Positions 44,771 to 52,831 of a stretch of 64,000 nt of DNA are shown here, piece by piece (within the stretch, counting starts at the first letter, position 1; every line of letters begins with the position of its first letter). Origin of the DNA: Thermoplasmata archaeon (GTDB lineage Archaea > Thermoplasmatota > Thermoplasmata > Lutacidiplasmatales > UBA184); NCBI GenBank assembly GCA_022750115.1, contig JAKIWI010000002.1, forward strand, positions 235,221 to 299,220, read 5' to 3'. Under the pieces are notes generated by a model. It ran no database searches and was not told the origin of the DNA. It saw only the letters and a list, made by a program, of their open reading frames with translations. A program made the position numbers and the translations under genes.

Positions 44771-46495
44771 CTAGAACTCGCCGAGCGAGCGCTGCACGCG
44801 CTTTCGCTCCGACGGTGGCAGCACCTTCGGCTTCTCCACCGCGACTGGGGTAGATTCCTCGGAAACGGTCGCCTCCTCGGGCGCGTTCTGCGGCGAATCG
44901 AACAGCGCCCGGATCCCCGCCGCATCCGGCTCGACGTGCGCGAGGAATCCGACTTCTTCGGGAGTCAGACGGAGCTCCCGCACGATCGCTCGCCGGAGCT
45001 CGAAGACTCTTCCCTCGCGAACTCCGGGGGTTCCGAACACCCGCTCGAGGAACGGGAGAGTGAGGTCAACCCCTTTTCGACGGGACAGATGGAGATGTTC
45101 GCCCGCCTTGTCGAGCGTCGAGGTGCGAAGCGCCCGCGTCGCGCGCGAGCGGCCCATCTCCCCGAGGAACGCGGGGAACGGGGCATGTCCGATCCGGACT
45201 CCGCCCGCCGCGGCGATCGCGACGGCCGTGCCCCCGCTCATCTGTTCGCCGGCGTAGCTCCAGAGCCCGTAGACCCGGAATCGGCGAGCCCGCGAGAGGT
45301 TGCGCTCCGCGCGCGCGACGGCGGCCAACCCTGCCGAGACGCCGGCCGGGGTCCGGGCCAGGCGGACCGCACCCTCCTCGAACCAAGGGAGCAGGTCGTC
45401 GGGATTCGCATCGACCCGGTTCTGGAGCTCCACGGAGCGGTAGAATCGCGGAGCGGCGAGCACCTCCTCGACGAACTCCCCGATCTCGCTCCCCACATCC
45501 CGGACCCCGAGGACCGTCTCCTGCGCGGGTCCGGGAGAGAGCGGAGCGATGGCTTCGAGGTCGTTCACCGCCCCCCGGAGGTCGCCCCGGCTTCGCCGGA
45601 CGATCGCCTCGAGCGCGCGAGGCCCGACCGAGATCGAGTACCGGGCGGCCACCTCGCGGAGAAACGCGGTCAAGTCCCTGTCCCCCAGCCGGTCGAACGA
45701 CAGACGGAGCACCCCGTTGCGGAACACCGGAGAGTAGCGGGTCAGCGGAGATTCGTCGTTCACGGTGAGCACGAGCGGCTGGCGGGTCTCGCGGACGAGG
45801 CGTGCGATCGCCCCCAGGCCACCGCGGTCGCCCGTATCGACCGGCCGCGCGCTCCCGCGCCAGTCGGCGACATCCGCCTGCGCCGCCGGGATCTTGTTGA
45901 AGGCCGCACGGCCCGGGGTTGCCGGGACGTCGTTCCAATGGCCGAACACGGGCGGTCGGCCGGTCTCGCCGAGCCCCCAACCCCGGTTCAGCGCGTCGAC
46001 CGACGCGTAGCGACCCCGGAGGAAATCTCGAAGGGACAGCGGGGACGGCTTGCGCTTCGCCTCCTCCGTGGCGCGTCCCGTCAGGCAGTCCGCCTCATCG
46101 AGCAGGATGAGGCTTCGACCGCCCTCTCCCTGCGCCCGGTAGGTGCCGGTGTTGCCGAGCGTATGCGAGAGCGAGGCCCGTCCGGCCACCAGGTCGATCG
46201 CTCCCTGGTTCCGCGCGTCGGAGGCGTTCATCTCGACGACCGTCCAGCCGAACTCCGCGGCGACGGCGAGGGCCGCCGTGGTTTTGCCGACTCCGGGCGG
46301 TCCGGCGAGCACGGCCGCGCGGCGGAGCGGCGGCGTGGTGGACGTGGCCCAGGCACTTCCCCAATCGCGCAGCCGCGAAACGCTCGCGGGATTCCCCCGG
46401 ATGTCGGCCAGGCGTTTCGGTCGCGTCCGCTCGGCGAGCGGAAGGCGCTCGTCCGAGGTGGGCGTCTCGGTGCGGGCCACGGGAGTGCGAACCAC
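44771..46495 (-). CDS. rfcL: Replication factor C large subunit (clamp loader)
   Basis: 574 residues from the GTG used here. It opens the sliding clamp PCNA for DNA polymerase. AERTRPKRLADIRGN is the conserved N-terminus, AGPPGVGKTT the Walker A motif and LILLDEADCL the Walker B motif. The segment VLTVNDES is sensor 1. RSRGDLRGAVNDLEAI is the family sensor 2 region. The C-terminus VQRSLGEF fits a Q-x-x-L-x-x-F clamp-binding (PIP) motif, as known for archaeal RfcL. An insert between Walker B and sensor 1 is longer than usual. The frame extends to 46765, but the extra residues are foreign to the family. A TATA-like CTTTTG near 46507 would place the start at the GTG at 46480 instead. The small subunit gene is not in the window. 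Confidence 0.9.
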   Translation of the reverse strand: MVRTPVARTETPTSDERLPLAERTRPKRLADIRGNPASVSRLRDWGSAWATSTTPPLRRAAVLAGPPGVGKTTAALAVAAEFGWTVVEMNASDARNQGAIDLVAGRASLSHTLGNTGTYRAQGEGGRSLILLDEADCLTGRATEEAKRKPSPLSLRDFLRGRYASVDALNRGWGLGETGRPPVFGHWNDVPATPGRAAFNKIPAAQADVADWRGSARPVDTGDRGGLGAIARLVRETRQPLVLTVNDESPLTRYSPVFRNGVLRLSFDRLGDRDLTAFLREVAARYSISVGPRALEAIVRRSRGDLRGAVNDLEAIAPLSPGPAQETVLGVRDVGSEIGEFVEEVLAAPRFYRSVELQNRVDANPDDLLPWFEEGAVRLARTPAGVSAGLAAVARAERNLSRARRFRVYGLWSYAGEQMSGGTAVAIAAAGGVRIGHAPFPAFLGEMGRSRATRALRTSTLDKAGEHLHLSRRKGVDLTLPFLERVFGTPGVREGRVFELRRAIVRELRLTPEEVGFLAHVEPDAAGIRALFDSPQNAPEEATVSEESTPVAVEKPKVLPPSERKRVQRSLGEF

Positions 46496-46610
46496 GCGTC
46501 CGCAAAAGGGGCTCGGGCCGATTCGCCCCGCGTCGTACCCCGGGAGGTCGGGAGATGACGGAATCGCCGCCCGCGGTTCGCCGGCCGAGGAGGTCAAGTG
46601 AACCCGATCC

Positions 46611-47447
46611 ATGGACCGGCCTCCGCGCGAGCCCATGGCGATGGATTCTCGGCCGGGCTCGGCGACCACCGTCGCGTTCTCGACCGGCCCCACGTCGATC
46701 CCGGCGGACGCTACCCGACTGGCGTTCCTCCGAGCAACTCTCGCATCCGCAATCGAGCGAGGCATTCGTCACTTCGACCTCAGTGAATCACCGTCTCCCG
46801 AAGCCGCATTGGCCGTCACCCGCCTCGCCGCGGGGGCGCACTGGCCCGCTCTCACGCTGTTCGTGACGGGTCGGCGAGACCCATCGCTGGCCAATGGCGC
46901 CGTCCCCGGTCCTCACATGGTCCGCCTGCGGGGGGTCGGGGACGTCGCCGAAGCTTCGCCGCCGGGGGCCCGTTCGGAGGAAGGGGTGCGATTCCCGGAC
47001 CTCGAGGGTGCGGAGAGATTCGCCTCGCTGGAGGTGCAGCAGGGCGCCGGATGGATCTCGTTCCCGGGAAGCCTGATTGAGGCGCGGCGAGTCGCGGGCC
47101 TGGTCGCCTCCCTGACGAAACTGGGTGGTCGCGTGCTCGTGACCAATCCGCACGCCGACGGTCGACTCGGCGGCCCGGGAGAGGGTCTTTCCTCGACAGC
47201 GACCGCCGGTGCCCCGACACCGCTGGCTTCGCTCGAACGCGCCTACGCACCGGTGCTCCGGCTCGGTTTCCTCACATCGGGAGGACGTCGGACGCTCCCC
47301 CAGGCTGCCGTCGCGTTCGTCCTCGCGCTCCCCGCGATCCCCTCGGTCCGATTTGCGGACGTGCGTCAGCTGGTCGAGTTCGGCGATCCGTCGAGGCTCC
47401 TGCCGATCGTCCCCGCTGAGATGGCCCGCCTGCTCGGGCCCCCGTAA
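46611..47447 (+). CDS. Aldo/keto-reductase-like protein, probably inactive
   Basis: 278 residues with no signal peptide. AIERGIRHFDLSES matches the AKR segment G-RHFDTA-YG, and TLPQAAVAFVLALPAIPSVRFADVRQLVEF matches the family's last helices and NADP-binding region. The catalytic Tyr after the Asp is missing (DLSESPSPE), the usual Lys after the next strand is replaced (FVTGRR), and no catalytic His is evident, so reductase activity is doubtful. It may be a binding or regulatory protein. Start codons at 46635 and 46641 are alternatives to the first ATG. It is divergent from rfcL, with 115 bases between. Confidence 0.65.
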   Translation: MDRPPREPMAMDSRPGSATTVAFSTGPTSIPADATRLAFLRATLASAIERGIRHFDLSESPSPEAALAVTRLAAGAHWPALTLFVTGRRDPSLANGAVPGPHMVRLRGVGDVAEASPPGARSEEGVRFPDLEGAERFASLEVQQGAGWISFPGSLIEARRVAGLVASLTKLGGRVLVTNPHADGRLGGPGEGLSSTATAGAPTPLASLERAYAPVLRLGFLTSGGRRTLPQAAVAFVLALPAIPSVRFADVRQLVEFGDPSRLLPIVPAEMARLLGPP

Positions 47448-47642
47448 GTCGCGGATCTCGCCGAACGCCGCCGAGAGCCCTGAGCCAGACGACGCGTTCG
47501 CAGCCGTAGCGCTTCGTGACGGACTCCGTCCGTGCGAGCCGACCACTACCCTGGGTTGGGCCTCGAGGCACCGGACTCTCCGGCCCGACTCCCGCCCCCG
47601 AAACCGCCCAAGTTCAAGTACGGGCGCGATGGTGTAGAGACG

Positions 47643-48149
47643 ATGATTCAGCCGGGCGACATCGCTCCCGACTTCGAGGGCATCTCCACCCGGGGCAGCG
47701 GATTCCGGCTCTCGTCGCTCCCGAGCGGACCGGTCATCCTCTACTTCTATCCGAGAGCGGGCAGTCTCGGCTGCACGTACGAGTCGATCGGCTTCGCGAA
47801 GGCGTTTCCGGCGCTCCACGAGCGGGGCGTGTCGATCGTCGGGGTCAGCGTCGACTCGCTGAGCGACCAGCGGAAGTTCCTCGAGACGTGTTCGCTTCCC
47901 TTTCCGCTCGTGGCGGACAGCGACCAGGCGATCGCTCGCCGGTTTGGCGTGCTGGGGGCGTTCGGCCACTCCCGGCGCGTCACCTTCCTGCTGGACGAGA
48001 GCCGTCGGGTGCTGCAGGTCGTCGACTCGATCCGACCGGGCGTTCACGTAACCGCCGCTCGGCGGACCTTCCTCGGACCGCCGGCTGGGCCGGCCCTACC
48101 TCCGACGGAGAATCGCCGCAGCGAGAGGGAACCCGGTCCGTCGCCCTAG
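47643..48149 (+). CDS. Peroxiredoxin (BCP/PrxQ-like)
   Basis: 168 residues. PGDIAPDFEGIST starts the thioredoxin fold. YFYPRAGSLGCTYES carries the peroxidatic Cys44 in the P-x-x-x-S-x-x-C motif. A second Cys83 in LETCSLPFPLVAD could be the resolving residue, but the Cys five residues after the first one, found in many BCP proteins, is absent. It reduces hydroperoxides in the cytoplasm. The ATG at 47643 fits the family N-terminus; the open frame upstream adds Pro-rich residues. A weak A/T-rich patch (TTCAAGTA) lies about 28 nt upstream. The last 40 residues are a Pro/Arg-rich tail not typical of the family. Confidence 0.87.
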   Translation: MIQPGDIAPDFEGISTRGSGFRLSSLPSGPVILYFYPRAGSLGCTYESIGFAKAFPALHERGVSIVGVSVDSLSDQRKFLETCSLPFPLVADSDQAIARRFGVLGAFGHSRRVTFLLDESRRVLQVVDSIRPGVHVTAARRTFLGPPAGPALPPTENRRSEREPGPSP

Positions 48150-48168
48150 CCGAGTTTGTGGTACTCCG

Positions 48169-48178
48169 AAGTTACAAG
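48169..48178 (+). promoter_or_regulatory. TATA-like box for the DUF1059-like gene
   Basis: AAGTTACAAG lies about 62 nt before the ATG at 48236, predicting a leader of about 35 nt. The leader contains a strong ribosome site, GGGAGG at 48223-48228, 7 nt before the ATG, in contrast to the leaderless genes around it. Confidence 0.5.
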
Positions 48179-48235
48179 GGTTCACCCGACCCCCACGAAT
48201 GGGAAGTCGCCCGTCTTAGGACGGGAGGAACGAAC

Positions 48236-48394
48236 ATGGGCTGTGGAAAGTGGAAGGTGGCGTGCGCGGACGGATTCGAGGTTGTGTCGGGCGACCAGCA
48301 CGAGCTGGTCTCGCTCGTGCAGTGGCACGGCAAGCACAAGCACAACGAGGACTTCACGCAAGAGGCCGTCATGAAGATGGCCAAGCACCCCTAG
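48236..48394 (+). CDS. DUF1059-like small protein
   Basis: 52 residues. It starts GCGKWKVACADGFEVVSGDQHELV and continues to WHGKHKHNEDFT. This layout, a short Cys-containing beta hairpin, an acidic helix and a His-rich turn near the end, resembles the DUF1059 family of small putative metal-binding proteins. The two Cys and three His could bind a metal. Function is unknown. GGGAGG 7 nt before the ATG is the strongest ribosome site of any monocistronic gene here, and fixes the start although the frame is open further upstream. Confidence 0.75.
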   Translation: MGCGKWKVACADGFEVVSGDQHELVSLVQWHGKHKHNEDFTQEAVMKMAKHP

Positions 48395-48433
48395 CGGGGC
48401 GCGGCGTTTTCGACCGCGACAACCCCTTCTCCG

Positions 48434-48466
48434 CCGAGGCGGGCCGGGAGAATCCGGCCCCCTCGG
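48434..48466. terminator. Strong GC-rich hairpin
   Basis: CCGAGG-C-GGGCCGG, a loop GAGAAT, then CCGGCCC-CTCGG forms a stem of about 13 base pairs with one bulged base. It lies 40 nt after the DUF1059-like gene in a 189-base gap. There is no clear T-run, so it may be a terminator aid, a transcript-end stabiliser or a small structured RNA. Nothing else was recognised in the gap. Confidence 0.4.
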
Positions 48467-48583
48467 AGGCTTGTTGCACACGACTCGCGTCACTTCCTCC
48501 CGCCGAAGGGCACGCGGGTTTCCCAGGGGGGCAAAGGGGGAGAACGAAGCCTCCGCTCCCCCCCGAACCGGTTGGTCTCCGGC

Positions 48584-50029
48584 CTACCGGACCCGGTGCT
48601 GCCTCCGCGCGAGGGCCACCACGAGCAGGATGCTGCCGATCGCCGTCGCCACCATCACACCCAGGATGAGGGCGGCCGAGGGCTCCCACGGAGCTGGGGC
48701 CGGCCGCGTCGGTGTCCCCAGCTCATGGATCGAGCGCTGCGCGGCCGCGGGCGACATCGGGCTCGCCGTGACGGACTCCCCCGGACTCGGGCTCGCTTTC
48801 TCCGACGTGGCGAATCGGTGCGACGGGGAGTAGACGCTCGCTCCCTTCGCCTCGACCGACTGGGATGCCGGGGCGGAGGCGGGCCGCTCGGGGACCGCCG
48901 CGACCAGCCCGTTCGTCGCGTTCGGGTTCGCGCTCGGGAGGACCACCAGGCCGTTCGCGGCCAAGTAGGTGCTCGAGCCGGTCGCGTTGGTACACGCGAT
49001 CACGTCGTCGGTCTCCGCGGATCCGTCGGGATAGCGGACGACCGTCGTACCGGCGACGCGGCAGGCGAGGGCGACGGGCGCGGTGGCGTTCGCCGAGGCC
49101 GAGCCCGACTGGGACGCAGCCGCGGTTCGGCCGTTCGGCGCCAGATAGTGCACGGTCTCGGCCCACGCCGCGGTTCCCACGAACGTCGCGTTCGAGGATG
49201 CGTTCCATGACTTTCCGACGAACAAGGGACCCTCGACCAACGGGAGGGCGGGCGAGAACGTCGCGGTGAGGTTCTCGATCATCCACGCGCTCGCCTGGAT
49301 CGAGCCGCTCGTGTAGCGGACCGACATGTCCCCGGCCGCGTCGCGAGTTACGTTGGGGAACTGGCTCGCGGCGAGCGAGATGTTGACGCCTTCCGCGAAC
49401 TCGACATGTTCGTCAGAGAGCGCGAGCGACCCGTTCGACCCGGTCGAGAAGTTCAGGAACGCAACGGCGACCTGGAGCACCGCGACCGAGGCGGCCAACG
49501 AGATGTTCCGCGGGGCGATCGGGATCGACGCGTTCGCCGAGTAGTTGCCGGGCTGCGGGAACGTCCCCGACGCAGCGAGGGCAACGTGCTCGGCCCGAAG
49601 CTCGGCCGCCGAGATCTGAACGTGCCGGACCGACGGCGAGGGGGTGGTCGCGTTGACGATGACATACGTCGCGTACTCGAGCCCCACCGATTCGTCCAGC
49701 GCCACGTAGGCGCCCGAACTCGTGAGGTTCCCGCCCGTCAGGTTCTGGCTGTTGTTGTAGGCGCCGACGTACTGGACGGAGGCGGAGAAGTTGGCGACGG
49801 CGCCCCACGCCCAACTCTCGCTCGGTCCGGTCGACGACGCCGTCGCGACCGTAAGAGGCGAGCTCGTGGAACGGACGGGCGTCGAGGCGAGAACCGGACC
49901 GGGCACGGCCAGGATCGCCACCGCCAACGCCACCCCCAGGAGCCAGAGGGCCCGTCGCGGGGCGGCGGGTCGGTGCGGCGGTTCGTTCGGGCGGGGCGGT
50001 GCGGTCGTTGCGGGCTTTGCTGGTGCCAT
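48584..50029 (-). CDS. Anchored extracellular protein of unknown function
   Basis: 481 residues. A Pro-rich basic N-terminus is followed by the signal helix ALWLLGVALAVAILAVPG. The extracellular part (about 45-430) is Ala/Ser/Asn-rich, predicted beta, with many N-X-S/T sites and only two Cys (ALACRV, VIACTN). The helix SAALILGVMVATAIGSILLVVAL near the end and the tail RRQHRVR anchor it. No family is recognised; the plan is like the protein at 17746. Its promoter may be the A/T-rich patch at 50109-50119 used in reverse. Confidence 0.75.
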   Translation of the reverse strand: MAPAKPATTAPPRPNEPPHRPAAPRRALWLLGVALAVAILAVPGPVLASTPVRSTSSPLTVATASSTGPSESWAWGAVANFSASVQYVGAYNNSQNLTGGNLTSSGAYVALDESVGLEYATYVIVNATTPSPSVRHVQISAAELRAEHVALAASGTFPQPGNYSANASIPIAPRNISLAASVAVLQVAVAFLNFSTGSNGSLALSDEHVEFAEGVNISLAASQFPNVTRDAAGDMSVRYTSGSIQASAWMIENLTATFSPALPLVEGPLFVGKSWNASSNATFVGTAAWAETVHYLAPNGRTAAASQSGSASANATAPVALACRVAGTTVVRYPDGSAETDDVIACTNATGSSTYLAANGLVVLPSANPNATNGLVAAVPERPASAPASQSVEAKGASVYSPSHRFATSEKASPSPGESVTASPMSPAAAQRSIHELGTPTRPAPAPWEPSAALILGVMVATAIGSILLVVALARRQHRVR

Positions 50030-50108
50030 GGGCGCCTCGAGGGGGACTACGAGGGGCGGAGACCATCCCTCCCGGCGCAGGAGTCGACCGGGCGATTGTT
50101 TCTGCGGG

Positions 50109-50119
50109 GTTTATCTATC
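50109..50119. promoter_or_regulatory. TATA-like box, possibly shared by divergent genes
   Basis: GTTTATCTATC is centred about 26 nt before the GTG at 50139 on the plus strand. Read in reverse, GATAGATAAAC could serve the surface protein at 50029 with a leader of about 58 nt. Confidence 0.55.
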
Positions 50120-50138
50120 CGGGGCGAGAGCGAAACTC

Positions 50139-50951
50139 GTGCGTCCGCCGCCGAGCGTCGAAGACCCGATCTCGGCGATCTTCGACTTATCCGACCGGGT
50201 CGCCCAGCTCGCTCCGACCGTCCGCCGAATGTACCGATACACCGCGACGATCCTCGTGCTCTGGATCCTCATCATGGGGTTCGTCACCCTCGTCGCGCTC
50301 GGCGGCAACCTCACGCTCGCCATCCTGTCGGTTCTCGGTCTGATCGCGGGCGTCATCGCGCTGTCGTTGCTCCGGGAGACGGACGGGTTCTTCCGGAACT
50401 TCGTCCTCCGCCACCGTGCGATCCGATTGCTCCGGGAGGCCGACCCGATCGTCCATGTGCCGGCCGGTCGGACCCCGATCGAGCGACTCGCCCGCTACCT
50501 GGCCCAGGCGAGCCCCGCGATCGAGGCGTGGTTGAAGGAGCACCCGGAAGCGCTGCGGTACCGGGCGGAGTTCGCCGCGCGCGGCGCTCCGGTCCAGTTC
50601 GAGCTGCTCATCGAGCGGCCCGGGAGCGCCCTCTGGCGATGGTTCGGGTGGGGCGACGCGGGGTTCGCGGTCCTGGCGAGGCTCGGACCGGAGGCCCCGA
50701 CGACCGCGGACCTCCAGCGACTTGCCGCCGATGCGCAGGCGGTCACCGGACGTCTTTCCGCTCCCCCGGTTCGACTGATCCTCCTGCGGACCGGATCGGT
50801 CCCGCTTCCCGAAGACGTGTACGAGTGGGCCGTCGGGCGGCCCGCGTTCCTCTCGCGCGGCTTCGCGCGCTACCGAGTCAGTACCGAGATCATCACCGAG
50901 GGCACCGACGGAACCTACGACTTCGTCCCCTACGTCTTGGGCGTGCCCTGA
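50139..50951 (+). CDS. Two-helix membrane protein with large cytoplasmic domain, unknown
   Basis: 270 residues from the GTG supported by the TATA-like box. Two adjacent membrane helices around residues 37-82 (ILVLWILIMGFVTLVAL, ILSVLGLIAGVIALSLL) are followed by a soluble domain of about 190 residues with LRETDGFFRNFVLRHRAIRLL and WRWFGWGDAGFAVLARLG. No family is recognised. The frame is open far upstream, but the extra residues are Arg-rich and unlike a membrane protein start. It converges with the winged-helix gene, 13 nt apart. Confidence 0.7.
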   Translation: MRPPPSVEDPISAIFDLSDRVAQLAPTVRRMYRYTATILVLWILIMGFVTLVALGGNLTLAILSVLGLIAGVIALSLLRETDGFFRNFVLRHRAIRLLREADPIVHVPAGRTPIERLARYLAQASPAIEAWLKEHPEALRYRAEFAARGAPVQFELLIERPGSALWRWFGWGDAGFAVLARLGPEAPTTADLQRLAADAQAVTGRLSAPPVRLILLRTGSVPLPEDVYEWAVGRPAFLSRGFARYRVSTEIITEGTDGTYDFVPYVLGVP

Positions 50952-50964
50952 TCGTCGAAGACGC

Positions 50965-51378
50965 TCAGCCGAGCCATTCGGGCGGCCGAACGTATCGGTA
51001 GTGCTCGGAAAGTTCTCGACCGTACAGCTCCCGGTACAGTCGGTGGTAGCGGCGCAGATGCTCCGCGCCGGTCGGAGTGATCCGGATATCGTAGCCGTGC
51101 TCGCCGTGGCGGACCTCGGCGAACCCCTCCTCGCGAAGGTACTCGAGCACCTTGTCGGTCATGTGCGAGTTGGAGCGGATCGCGTGGAGGATCTCTTCCT
51201 TGGTGACGTGGCCCGGCGACCTCACGAGCGCTTCGCGGACCCGGTCGGGGAGGTCGGGCTGTTCGAGGTCGAGGTTCAGCTCGCCGAACAATCGAGACAG
51301 CGCGATGTAGGCGTAGACCCGGTAGCCCTTGTACCGGCGCTCCGACCCCCCGGGGTCGCGGTCGTCCCGGCCCGGCAC
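50965..51378 (-). CDS. Winged-helix DNA-binding protein
   Basis: 137 residues. The core VTKEEILHAIRSNSHMTDKVLEYLREEGFAEVRHGEHGYDIRITPTGAEHL is a winged helix of the kind found in PadR/ArsR-like regulators, with TPTG before the final helix. The end RELYGRELSEHYRYVRPPEWL may dimerise. The GTG start has a TATA-like box 27 nt upstream. It is divergent from marC, with a gap of 136 bases, and might regulate it. Confidence 0.75.
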   Translation of the reverse strand: MPGRDDRDPGGSERRYKGYRVYAYIALSRLFGELNLDLEQPDLPDRVREALVRSPGHVTKEEILHAIRSNSHMTDKVLEYLREEGFAEVRHGEHGYDIRITPTGAEHLRRYHRLYRELYGRELSEHYRYVRPPEWLG

Positions 51379-51400
51379 GATTCCGACAGCTTCGGACCGG

Positions 51401-51410
51401 GTAGATAGTC
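51401..51410 (-). promoter_or_regulatory. TATA-like box for the winged-helix gene
   Basis: Minus-strand GACTATCTAC is centred about 27 nt before the GTG at 51378. Confidence 0.55.
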
Positions 51411-51514
51411 CCTCCGGGGCGCGCTCGCTCGCGCGGCCGAGAGAATCGACCCCGCCGAGGGCGGCGGGGAGACCTCATACCCCGCAGGGCGTCGGCCGGC
51501 GGGAGCTCGCGCCG

Positions 51515-52147
51515 GTGACCGTCGGTTTCCTGATCGCCGTCGTCGTGAGCGTGTTCGCGATCGTCGACCCGATCGGCACCCTGCCGTTCTTCGTGGCCCT
51601 GACCGACGGGTACACGAAGGCGGACCGGGCGATCGTGCTGCAGCGGGCGGTTCTCGTCCTCGGGTCGATCCTGTCCGTGTTCGCGATCGCCGGCCGGTTC
51701 TTGTTCGCCGCGTTCGGCTTCACCCTCGCCGCGTTCGAGATCGCAGGCGGGATCCTGCTGTTCATCGTCGCGTTCGACATGTTGAATGGTCGGATCACGA
51801 ACACCCGTCTGGGTGCGCAGGACGAGGCCGACGCCCTGGCGCGCCGCGACGAGATCTCGGTGGTTCCCCTCGGCATCCCGCTCCTCGCCGGGCCCGGCGC
51901 GATCTCGACGGTGATGATCTACGTTGGGTCCGCGGGGACCGACCTGTTCTCGATCCTCTCGGTCTTCGTCGCGATCGGCGTCGCGACCGGGGCGACGTTC
52001 GTCATCCTGCACTACGGCCAGGGGATCCTGCGCGCGCTCGGCCGGGTCGGCGCGATGGCGATCACGCGCGTCCTCGGACTTCTGCTCGCCGCCGTCGGCG
52101 TCCAGTTCGTTCTGTCGGGGCTGCTCGCGGCGCTACCGTTTGCGTGA
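51515..52147 (+). CDS. MarC-family integral membrane protein
   Basis: 210 residues, the family's usual length. Six hydrophobic segments are visible. VVSVFAIVDPIGTLPFFVALT is the family N-terminal signature, and ISVVPLGIPLLAGPGAISTVM the central one. MarC proteins are conserved inner-membrane proteins whose substrate is not known; the early link to multiple antibiotic resistance is not accepted. The GTG start gives the family N-terminus, and GGAG lies 9 nt upstream. The open frame further upstream adds an Arg/Pro-rich stretch. Its 3' end overlaps the convergent DUF1684 gene by 15 nt. Confidence 0.88.
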   Translation: MTVGFLIAVVVSVFAIVDPIGTLPFFVALTDGYTKADRAIVLQRAVLVLGSILSVFAIAGRFLFAAFGFTLAAFEIAGGILLFIVAFDMLNGRITNTRLGAQDEADALARRDEISVVPLGIPLLAGPGAISTVMIYVGSAGTDLFSILSVFVAIGVATGATFVILHYGQGILRALGRVGAMAITRVLGLLLAAVGVQFVLSGLLAALPFA

Positions 52148-52831
52148 CGTTCGGCCGCGCGGGCTGCGGGGTGGGGCTTTCCGCTTCGCCGGAGCCCGAG
52201 CGCGCGCCGGACGAGCGGCGACGCGCTTCGCGGGCTTGACGGGCGTGGGCCGCGGCGGGAGCAGGGCGATGACCGCGCTCGACGGTGTCCGTGGGTTCCG
52301 CTCGGCGGACCAGACCTTTTCGCCGGCCCGAATGGGAACGGGCAGGTCGTTCTCAGCCGGGGGAAATCCGCACTCGTAGGCGTCGGTGTAGGCGCAGTAC
52401 GGGTTGAACGCGCGGTTGAAATCGAGCTCGTAGTCGTCGGCCTCGTTTAGTTCGAGCGTGAGGTAGCGGCCGGCCCCGTACGTCTCGCGGCCGCTCGTAC
52501 CGTCCCGGAACGGAACGAACACCGAGGTCCCGACTCCCTCGCCCGCGTGGAACACCTTGAGCCGCAGTGCGCGGCCGCCCACGGAGAACACGAGGTCGCC
52601 GACCCAACGCATCGCGGACTGGCCGTCGCGATTGGTGCGGAGGTACGCCTCCTTGGGTTCCGGAATCCGTTCGAGCTTCGCACGAACTCGCAGACGCTCG
52701 TTCGGCGGAAAGTACTCGAGTCCTCGGAAATCGTAGATCGAGCCCTGCACGAACGGCGACTCGGGATGGCGAGCCATGAACTCGTCCTTCATCGCTCGTT
52801 CCGTCTTCAGCTCGGTTGTGTAGGTGTTCAT
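52133..52831 (-). CDS. DUF1684-family protein with basic C-terminal tail
   Basis: 232 residues. The core ETYGAGRYLTLEL, then DFNRAFNPYCAYTDAYECGFPP and IRAGEKVW, is the DUF1684 signature. No biochemical role is known for the family. The last 45 residues are Lys/Arg/Ala/Pro-rich and are not part of the usual domain. Its ATG overlaps the stop of the amidase-like gene as ATGA, so the two are co-translated. It overlaps the 3' end of the MarC gene. Confidence 0.85.
   Translation of the reverse strand: MNTYTTELKTERAMKDEFMARHPESPFVQGSIYDFRGLEYFPPNERLRVRAKLERIPEPKEAYLRTNRDGQSAMRWVGDLVFSVGGRALRLKVFHAGEGVGTSVFVPFRDGTSGRETYGAGRYLTLELNEADDYELDFNRAFNPYCAYTDAYECGFPPAENDLPVPIRAGEKVWSAERNPRTPSSAVIALLPPRPTPVKPAKRVAARPARARAPAKRKAPPRSPRGRTSRKR

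Noticed and set aside
46496-46765. Upstream extension of rfcL
   Set aside because: The extension overlaps the divergent gene and precedes the conserved clamp-loader N-terminus.
47448-47642. Possible tRNA or structured RNA in the gap before the peroxiredoxin
   Set aside because: No acceptor stem, T-arm or other tRNA feature could be assembled, and no strong hairpin was found.
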